IMG/VR virus record: IMGVR_UViG_3300018424_000352
Location: 1 to 20,151 of that record
Length of the DNA stretch: 20,151 nt
Source of the DNA: a virus
Reading direction: 5' to 3' (one strand)
In this document: piece after piece, positions 15,151 to 20,151 of the stretch
How positions within the stretch are numbered: position 1 is the stretch's first letter
Layout: each line of letters starts with the position of its first letter
Notes under the pieces: model-generated
The model's input: the letters and a program-made list of their open reading frames with translations, nothing else
Database searches by the model: none
Told to the model about the DNA's origin: nothing
Made by a program: the position numbers and the translations under genes

Positions 15151-17460
15151 TTAGTTACCGAGAATATTATGCCCCCAAGCACCATAATACGAAGTCCCAC
15201 CACCAAGAGTCAATCCATTCCCCATTGGCACTGGAACAGGAATAAGTTGAGGTTGTTGAGGTGTTGGAGTTAGTGATGGTAACAAGTTACCTAATGCAGG
15301 TTGTGGTTCTGGTCCTACTCCATTATTTAGAGACACTTTTGGTTTTGGATTAATCTTTTTATCGTCTGGAAGTGGGTGACTATTAACCCACTGACCAGGA
15401 TCAACTTCAGATCCTTTTGCTCCAATTTCCCAGTGTAAATGAGGACCTTCAGAAACTCCAGTACTACCAACATTACCTAAAATTGCTCCCTGCTCAAATG
15501 TTTGTCCATTCTTAAGAGGGGATGGCGCAACCATGTGAGCAAATAAATGCTTTTGCTTATAAACAGAATCTTGCCATTCAATATAGTTACCATATCCTCC
15601 AGAATCAAAATCAACTTTAGTTACTTTCCCTGGAAGATATGCATATATTGGAGTTCCAGATGGTGCTGCTAAGTCATATCCTCTATGCTGTCTACCAAAT
15701 CTTTCACCTTTTCCTGAAATAATTGAAATCCCTTTAGATTTAATATCAGTAGATGCAAATGGTGAATAATTTGTACTTAAACTTGCTCCCGATTTACCTG
15801 CATATTTAACACTTCCACTTTGCCCAGAAACTCTGCCAAATTCAGCGTTCTCTGGCATAGTGCCTGCAGCAGCGGGTGGAGTAAGCATGTTTGCAAAAAG
15901 TCCCAATCCCCCTGCAGCAGCACCTGCAGCATTATTTTTAAACCAATTAAATGCCTTTCCTACTGCTTCTTTAGCTGCCTTAATTTTATCCATGATGCCT
16001 CCTAAGATGTTCTTGAATCCATTAAGTACGGTATCAAAAATCTTATTGCCAACATCAACTTTTTTAAATTGACCTGATGTAGATTTACCTACATTTTCTT
16101 TTGGTAATGTTTTAAGTTTCGAAAGTTCTGGGATAGCAGATTGTGCTTCAGATTCAGTTCCTGTTGCTCTTAAATGCTCAGAAACTGCAGAATATAAATG
16201 AGAAGCACCAAAGGTTAATAATCCTAATGCTCCTGGTGCTCCTAAGAATGCAGCAAGTTTACTCTTAGGAACGATCCACTCCTTCTCACCCCCCTCACCC
16301 ACAAGAACGAGTTGAGGTTTCTCTACTTCACCACCTTCGGCAAGTCCTTCTTTGGCAAGATCCCTACCAATAAGAGCACCATCAATTGCTAAAGATACTG
16401 CAGTACCAGCGCCAGGAACGGTGCCAGCAATGCCAGATGCAATCTCTCCAAGTGCTCCTATACCGTCACCCTTTAATGCACGCTCAATACCAAATCCAAT
16501 ACCAGCAATAATGCTAAGTCCTGGAATCTTCTTGGCAACTGCTTTACCTAATCCCTTTGCACCAACTTTGGCAAGTCCTTTTTTAGCAAGAGCACCAGAA
16601 AGTGGTTTGACTGCTTTACCTAATAACTTTTTGCCAGCACCTAACGCTACTTTACCAGCATTTGCAACTTTAGCGCCAGCACCACCAAGACCTTTACCGA
16701 TCTTAGTCATAAGACCAGGGGACTTTGCTGCTTTAGTAGCAACTGATCCACCCTTAGCAAGTTGTATACCAGTGCCGACAATATCTTTTACTTGCCTTGC
16801 AGTGCTAAGAGCACCTTTTACTCCCCTAACACCTTTAAAGAATCCTTTTCTGACTGCACCCTTTACACCAGAAACTGCCATCCTGCCCAATTTCTGAGCA
16901 AAGCGTCTAGTTTGCCTAAATGGTCTACCTAATCTCCTAATAAACTTCTTCTTGAGATACTTAGCAACCCTTATTAATCTTCTACCCTTTCTGACTAATT
17001 TGATGCCACGCTTCCCAACAAGGCGTTTGATACCTCTCTTTATAGCATTGCCGAGGAGTCGTTTTAGATGTTTAAATCCTTTGGCAAGATAATCAAATAT
17101 TGATCTATCTTCGTCCTTCTTTTCTTTCTTTTCTTCTTTCTCTTCCTTCTGTGTATCAGTTGCTTTCTTTCTTCTTGGAGCAACTAATCCCCTGTAATCT
17201 GCAATTAGTTCTTTAAATCTTCGCTTTTCATAGCGAAAGATCATTTCAGAAAGTTTTACATTAAGGACAGCAGTGTTCCTTAATCGTAAGGTTTCTTTAT
17301 ATAAAAGACCAGTAGGTACTAATTTAGTTTTTGGTTGTGGTTCAGCACCCTCTGCTGGATCTTCCTTTGCAGCATCAGACATCCCAGCAACTGGGTTAGA
17401 ATCATAAATCGATCTTATGATGTCATTGTATTCGGATAGACCCAGTTGCTTGGAATTCAT
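15151..17460 (-). CDS. Tape-measure-like tail protein with C-terminal M23 peptidase (769 aa)
   Basis: After a short N-terminal part, residues about 119-215 are extremely Arg/Lys-rich (KRGIKRLVGKRGIKLVRKG and onward). Residues about 215-380 are Gly/Ala/Lys-rich with hydrophobic stretches, and VGEGGEKEWIVPKSK follows at about 383-397, a motif typical of the late part of tape-measure proteins. The C-terminus (about 570-700) is an M23 (lysostaphin-type) zinc metallopeptidase: His592-x3-Asp596 in HRGYD, His642 in FAHM, and His674-x-His676 in HLHWE, the full metal-binding and catalytic set. Such domains cut peptide cross-links in peptidoglycan. Its ATG overlaps the upstream gp51-like frame (ATGA). 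It probably sets tail length or fills the tail lumen and is delivered to the cell wall at infection. Which of the two long proteins is the true gp29 counterpart is uncertain. Confidence 0.8.
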   Translation of the reverse strand: MNSKQLGLSEYNDIIRSIYDSNPVAGMSDAAKEDPAEGAEPQPKTKLVPTGLLYKETLRLRNTAVLNVKLSEMIFRYEKRRFKELIADYRGLVAPRRKKATDTQKEEKEEKKEKKDEDRSIFDYLAKGFKHLKRLLGNAIKRGIKRLVGKRGIKLVRKGRRLIRVAKYLKKKFIRRLGRPFRQTRRFAQKLGRMAVSGVKGAVRKGFFKGVRGVKGALSTARQVKDIVGTGIQLAKGGSVATKAAKSPGLMTKIGKGLGGAGAKVANAGKVALGAGKKLLGKAVKPLSGALAKKGLAKVGAKGLGKAVAKKIPGLSIIAGIGFGIERALKGDGIGALGEIASGIAGTVPGAGTAVSLAIDGALIGRDLAKEGLAEGGEVEKPQLVLVGEGGEKEWIVPKSKLAAFLGAPGALGLLTFGASHLYSAVSEHLRATGTESEAQSAIPELSKLKTLPKENVGKSTSGQFKKVDVGNKIFDTVLNGFKNILGGIMDKIKAAKEAVGKAFNWFKNNAAGAAAGGLGLFANMLTPPAAAGTMPENAEFGRVSGQSGSVKYAGKSGASLSTNYSPFASTDIKSKGISIISGKGERFGRQHRGYDLAAPSGTPIYAYLPGKVTKVDFDSGGYGNYIEWQDSVYKQKHLFAHMVAPSPLKNGQTFEQGAILGNVGSTGVSEGPHLHWEIGAKGSEVDPGQWVNSHPLPDDKKINPKPKVSLNNGVGPEPQPALGNLLPSLTPTPQQPQLIPVPVPMGNGLTLGGGTSYYGAWGHNILGN

Positions 17461-17588
17461 TGGTTACGCTGTTGTTCTAGTCGTTTCTTTTCCTCTTCCA
17501 GATATTGTCTCAATAACGCAACATAAATTTCTTTTTCCCAAGGAATTAAATTATCCAATTCAGTCAAACTATACTTATGGTGTTGCAT
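17457..17588 (-). CDS. gp51-like small frame, probably the frameshift extension of gp26
   Basis: From the ATG at 17588 a 43-aa product reads MQHHKYSLTELDNLIPWEKE and ends in an acidic/basic helix. The same frame is open further upstream, back to the gp26 stop region (17645), giving 19 extra residues (RIALFQNSLENYYRVNFGL) that also look like real protein. No ATG, GTG or TTG start is available in that extension. The pattern 'H..yslteLdnliPWEkE' recalls the T or E' part of tail assembly chaperones (lambda gpGT, P2 E+E'), made only by -1 frameshifting. T4 gene order places gp51 here, right after gp26. It may thus be expressed as a 62-residue tail on gp26 (about 294 aa in total), as a separate 43-aa protein, or both. 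It overlaps the tape-measure gene by 4 nt. Confidence 0.65.
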   Translation of the reverse strand: MQHHKYSLTELDNLIPWEKEIYVALLRQYLEEEKKRLEQQRNQ

Positions 17589-17638
17589 TAACCCAAAGTT
17601 GACCCTGTAATAATTTTCTAGGGAATTTTGGAAGAGGG

Positions 17639-18340
17639 CTATGCGAAAAAATTTGATAATCCTTCGATAACGTATGGAGTTACTACTTCAGTATTGGGAT
17701 TTTTAATATCAACAGTATGTCTCAGTGAAGGCATAGTATCAAAGAACTTTTGAATTTCAGCAAATTGCTTACTATTCATAGTTTCAACAAAAGAAGTGAA
17801 TTCTTCTATGCTTGTGGTGCTTTCATCCCAAACGTCTTCATCGTTATAGATCTTTCTAATTGAAGATGCGACCAATCTAAAAGTATCATCAACACTCTCT
17901 TCTTTGACAGCAAAGGTGTCGATATTAGGATACTTCATTTCAATCCAAAGATCATCTGACAATTTAATTTGATTGCTGTGATCTTCAGGGAACTGCACCT
18001 TAATATCATCAATATTAATCCTTACAGGAACTTCAGTTTTACGATCATCTGGACAAGTTACTACCATCTCAATAATCTCACCAACAGATTTTGCTCTAAT
18101 ATTTAAGAACACATACTCAATATCAAAGGTAGCAAGGTCTTCAACTTTGAATCCCTTTGTAAGCACACACGCAGTAATAATTTCTTTAATTGCATTTGCA
18201 ATTTCAATATCATCTTCAGATTCAAGTGCTAAAAGAAGAATCTTTTCCTCTTTTACAAAAAATGGTCTGTATTTGACTTTCTTTTTAGTAGAAGGAATTA
18301 CCAATTCATACGTTGGTGTATTCAATGTAGGTAATGACAT
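17639..18340 (-). CDS. gp26: gp26-type baseplate hub / tail assembly chaperone protein (233 aa)
   Basis: Residues 24-41 (YRPFFVKEEKILLLALES) carry the signature of the T4 gp26 family (T4_baseplate), and the rest fits in length and style: VLTKGFKVEDLATFDIEYVF, then EMVVTCPDDRKTEVPVRI, where family members have a cysteine-centred turn. T4 gp26 is needed for hub assembly and is scarce or absent in finished virions, in keeping with a chaperone. GGAG lies nine bases before the ATG. The last codons run through AAATTTTTTC immediately before the stop, and the -1 frame continues into the gp51-like frame. It is placed directly ahead of the tape-measure-like gene, the classic position of tail assembly chaperones. 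Confidence 0.88.
   Translation of the reverse strand: MSLPTLNTPTYELVIPSTKKKVKYRPFFVKEEKILLLALESEDDIEIANAIKEIITACVLTKGFKVEDLATFDIEYVFLNIRAKSVGEIIEMVVTCPDDRKTEVPVRINIDDIKVQFPEDHSNQIKLSDDLWIEMKYPNIDTFAVKEESVDDTFRLVASSIRKIYNDEDVWDESTTSIEEFTSFVETMNSKQFAEIQKFFDTMPSLRHTVDIKNPNTEVVTPYVIEGLSNFFA
17645..17654 (-). promoter_or_regulatory. Putative -1 ribosomal frameshift site (AAATTTTTTC)
   Basis: In the gp26 frame the sequence reads TCA AAT TTT TTC GCA TAG. It contains two overlapping heptamers of the X XXY YYZ type, A AAT TTT and T TTT TTC, two codons before the stop. A -1 slip leads straight into the open frame that encodes the gp51-like part. No strong downstream stem was found by eye, so stimulation would have to come from elsewhere. 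Confidence 0.55.
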
Positions 18341-18376
18341 TAATTAAACTCCATATCATAGAAATATTTAGTATGG

Positions 18377-19111
18377 TTAAACTAAGATACTTCCTTCTAA
18401 AAGATCTTCCCAAGTAAATCCTTTTGATCCAGATCCGCTTGTTGTCGTTTTCATGTATTCGTAATAGAAAGAGGTCTGAAACTTGACTGGTTGATTAGGA
18501 CCATTACTAAATGATATATTTGCCATAGTGTATGGAAATGCATTATATAATACCACCGTACTTACTGGTGTCATAGTATCTTTGGTAGAAAGATTAGGTT
18601 TTGTCCTATCTACTGTTCTATTTGGTTCTAACTTTTGAATAACAATATCAGCAGAATAATCATCATAATAATTATTGATTATATAATTTCTATCAGGATC
18701 TGTTCCAATTTCATTGAATAAGAAAATATACTCAGACCATGCCTGCATCACTTTAAATGGAAGATGTGTCATGTCCATTAAAAATGTTGCAGAAAATTCA
18801 TTGAACACTTTTGTATGAGCATATCTAATATTAACACCAGGAACAATACCTTTCAAATCTCCAGTGGCAACACTAAATCCTGGAATATTAATTTCATCGC
18901 AAAGGAAACTCAACTTACCAGATGCATCTAATCTACTGAAATCATATGCACCAGGAGATCCCGAACCTTTAATACCTAGTGCATCAGACAGGGTTTTCCC
19001 GCTAACCCCACTGGATAATCTATTAGGAGGTAGAATAGAGAAGTGGTATTGATTTGAAGTTGCTAATCCAAAGTCACCAATAATATTAGATCGTATATCG
19101 TCGATTTTCAT
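18377..19111 (-). CDS. gp54/tail-tube-like protein (244 aa)
   Basis: The protein starts MKIDDIRSNIIGDFGLATSN and has a short helical N-terminus followed by a beta-rich core. Segments such as NQYHFSILPPNRL, LCDEINIPGFSVATGDLKG, FNEFSATFLMDMTHLPFKVM and QAWSEYIFLF match the order in tail-tube-fold proteins of T4-type phages (gp19, gp54): 'i.lPg....' then 'i.y.....f..ls.tf..d....y..m..W...i'. T4 gp54 closes the baseplate centre and starts tube polymerisation with gp48. Since a gp48-like gene lies close by at the right end, gp54 is the favoured reading, with gp19 as the alternative. It is the first gene of the leftward operon, 20 nt downstream of a late promoter; no clear Shine-Dalgarno is visible. 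Confidence 0.7.
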   Translation of the reverse strand: MKIDDIRSNIIGDFGLATSNQYHFSILPPNRLSSGVSGKTLSDALGIKGSGSPGAYDFSRLDASGKLSFLCDEINIPGFSVATGDLKGIVPGVNIRYAHTKVFNEFSATFLMDMTHLPFKVMQAWSEYIFLFNEIGTDPDRNYIINNYYDDYSADIVIQKLEPNRTVDRTKPNLSTKDTMTPVSTVVLYNAFPYTMANISFSNGPNQPVKFQTSFYYEYMKTTTSGSGSKGFTWEDLLEGSILV

Positions 19112-19131
19112 CTATATATTGATAGAGGATT

Positions 19132-19139
19132 TATTTATA
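19132..19139 (-). promoter_or_regulatory. T4-type late promoter TATAAATA heading the leftward operon
   Basis: The minus strand reads TATAAATAAATC, an exact T4-type late core, 20 nt before the ATG at 19111. It lies in the 43-bp gap between the divergent operons. No matching late core was found for the rightward operon in this gap. Confidence 0.75.
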
Positions 19140-19154
19140 TTTAGCGACGTAATT

Positions 19155-19589
19155 ATGGCATATTCTGGAAAGTACAGACCAACGTACCGAAAGAAGTATA
19201 AAGGTGATCCCACTAACGTCATATACAGGAGTTTGTGGGAACTAAAATTTATGAAGTATTGTGATCTGAACGAAAACGTCCTGGAGTGGGGTAGTGAAGA
19301 GATTGTCATCCCGTATATTTCTCCTATTGATAATAGGGTCCACCGCTATTTCCCAGATTTCTATGTCAGAGTACGAAGTAAAACTGGGAGGATTGAGAAA
19401 CTTATTATCGAGATCAAGCCGCTTAAGCAAACAACGCCTCCCAAAAAACAACAGCGTCGTACAAAGAAGTATATAACTGAAGTTACCACATATGCGGTGA
19501 ATGAAGCAAAATGGGAAGCAGCAAGAGAGTACTGTAAAGACAGAAAATGGGAATTTAAAATATTAACAGAGAAGGAGCTTAAGGTATGA
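19155..19589 (+). CDS. gp4: gp4-type head completion nuclease (144 aa)
   Basis: The start is the ATG at 19155 (MAYSGKYRPTYRKKYKGDPT); an in-frame TTG at 19119 would add 12 residues that do not fit the family. The protein has the usual length of T4 gp4 (about 150 aa) and its hallmarks: TNVIYRSLWELKFMKY, EWGSEEIVIPYISP and DNRVHRYFPDFYV. These form a PD-(D/E)XK nuclease-type core with Glu29, Asp68 in FPDF, and Glu86-x-Lys88 in IIEIKP. In T4, gp4 acts after DNA packaging to complete the head so that a tail can join, and mutants give defective DNA ends or heads. The end overlaps the next gene by 4 nt (ATGA). Confidence 0.9.
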   Translation: MAYSGKYRPTYRKKYKGDPTNVIYRSLWELKFMKYCDLNENVLEWGSEEIVIPYISPIDNRVHRYFPDFYVRVRSKTGRIEKLIIEIKPLKQTTPPKKQQRRTKKYITEVTTYAVNEAKWEAAREYCKDRKWEFKILTEKELKV

Positions 19590-20041
19590 GCATCATATCA
19601 AAAATAAAAGAGGAGGGTGCTAAAACAGCATCAACTCAAAGAACTGTTGCGTTCAATTACCTTTTTGATAATGCAAAGGATGATGTGATGCCTGGTAATT
19701 TTTACTTATTTGAATATAATCCAAAAACCAAAGCACAATTGAAGCATTGGGACAAATATCCCTTGGTTTTGATTCTAGATATGTATGATGATGGATTCAT
19801 GGGAGCAAACTTCCATTATACTTCACCAAAAGAGAGAATGGTCCTTGCTCAAAAGTTTCTAAATAAAAGTGTCAGAATACCTATGAAGTTGGTACATAGG
19901 TATATTTTAAACAGAGCAGATAATTTATTTTTTGAAATCCCTGAGAAAGAACTGGTTGAATTTGCCGCTCTACCAATAGAACAATTTTACGATTCAAATA
20001 ACAGATTCGTAAGTGCAAAAAAAGTACAATCACAAAAATAA
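19586..20041 (+). CDS. Conserved T4-type phage protein of unknown role (151 aa)
   Basis: The ATG overlaps the gp4 stop, so translation is probably coupled. The core at about residues 33-80 reads VMPGNFYLFEYNPKTKAQLK, then WDKYPLVLILDMYDDGFMGA and NFHYTSP. This 'MPG.fY.F.Y.PKTK..L..wD.fPLv..l....dGF.G.N.HY' pattern is widespread in myoviruses and I have seen it labelled as a DNA end protector (gp2-like), though I am not sure that label is right. The second half is helical (PKERMVLAQKFLNKSVRIPM). No catalytic motif was seen. Its place next to gp4, where T4 has gp2 and gp53 nearby, suggests head completion, DNA-end protection or baseplate assembly. It does not resemble gp53. Confidence 0.8.
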   Translation: MSIISKIKEEGAKTASTQRTVAFNYLFDNAKDDVMPGNFYLFEYNPKTKAQLKHWDKYPLVLILDMYDDGFMGANFHYTSPKERMVLAQKFLNKSVRIPMKLVHRYILNRADNLFFEIPEKELVEFAALPIEQFYDSNNRFVSAKKVQSQK

Positions 20042-20151
20042 ATGGCATCTTTAAAATATCCAACCAGTACTACAACTACAGGATTGTATCTGCAATTTGC
20101 AGCATATGACTACAGTGTTGGGCAAGCAAATAGCATCAAATCAATCAGAGA
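20042..20151 (+). CDS. gp48-like baseplate tail-tube cap protein, partial (N-terminus only)
   Basis: An open frame starts at the ATG at 20042, immediately after the preceding stop, and runs off the right edge after 36 complete codons. It reads MASLKYPTSTTTTGLYLQFA and then AYDYSVGQANSIKSIR. The 'LKYP......YLQF..YDY' opening is typical of gp48-type proteins of T4-like cyanophages, which cap the baseplate centre and start tail-tube growth. Too little is present for certainty. Confidence 0.6.
   Translation, partial: MASLKYPTSTTTTGLYLQFAAYDYSVGQANSIKSIR

Noticed and set aside
16352-16897. Open frame of 181 codons on the plus strand
   Set aside because: It is antisense to the Gly/Ala/Lys-rich part of the M23-bearing tape-measure-like gene; its Pro/Ala-rich, low-complexity product is the expected mirror of that sequence.
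19119-19154. TTG start that would lengthen gp4 by 12 residues
   Set aside because: The gp4 family starts at the MAYSGKYRPT-type N-terminus, which matches the ATG at 19155.
1-20151. CRISPR arrays, insertion sequences, integrase or attachment sites
   Set aside because: No regularly spaced repeats, transposase or integrase motifs, or tRNA-fragment duplications were found in the window.

Overview
The window reads as part of the virion-structure (late) region of a T4-type myovirus, most likely a marine cyanophage. This rests on gene content and order: relatives of T4 gp4, gp26, gp27, gp5, gp48 and gp54, very large fibre-like proteins, four phage tRNAs without encoded CCA, T4-type late promoters (TATAAATA), and a moderately AT-rich composition. 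A small protein ending like the Calvin-cycle regulator CP12 also points to a photosynthetic host. The host assignment is inference; no genome-level comparison was possible.

Layout. Everything from 19111 leftwards is on the minus strand; a short rightward block starts at 19155. The rightward block holds a gp4-type head-completion nuclease, an unassigned conserved phage protein and the start of a gp48-like tail-tube protein. The divergent leftward operon (19111 to 8047) begins at a TATAAATA late promoter. It encodes, in order: a gp54/tail-tube-like protein, gp26, a short gp51-like reading frame in the -1 frame after a slippery run, a tape-measure-like protein with an M23 peptidase domain, a second long tail protein with a lambda-endolysin-like domain, a gp27-like hub, a 70-aa CP12-like protein, a gp5-type OB-fold hub without the lysozyme, and a separate spike (gp5 C-terminal-like) gene. 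From gp26 down, neighbouring genes overlap or lie a few bases apart, as in a translationally coupled operon.

The segment from about 8040 to 6560 is an accessory island in the structural region. It opens with a sigma70-type promoter (TTGACA, 17-bp spacer, TACTAT). It then carries a 58-aa gene, a strong hairpin directly before tRNA-Leu(UAA), two small overlapping genes, tRNA-Thr(UGU), about 210 nt of highly folded sequence with no gene, tRNA-Ala(UGC), tRNA-Asn(GUU), an orphan Phd-like small protein and a 68-aa conserved-looking protein.

The left end (6316 to 1) holds two large fibre or virion proteins, the second running off the window. Each has its own late-type promoter and both start with MALTR.

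Most worth checking: the probable -1 frameshift joining gp26 to the gp51-like frame, the CP12-like protein inside the baseplate operon, the structured RNA between tRNA genes, and the move of cell-wall-cutting domains out of gp5 into the two long tail proteins.
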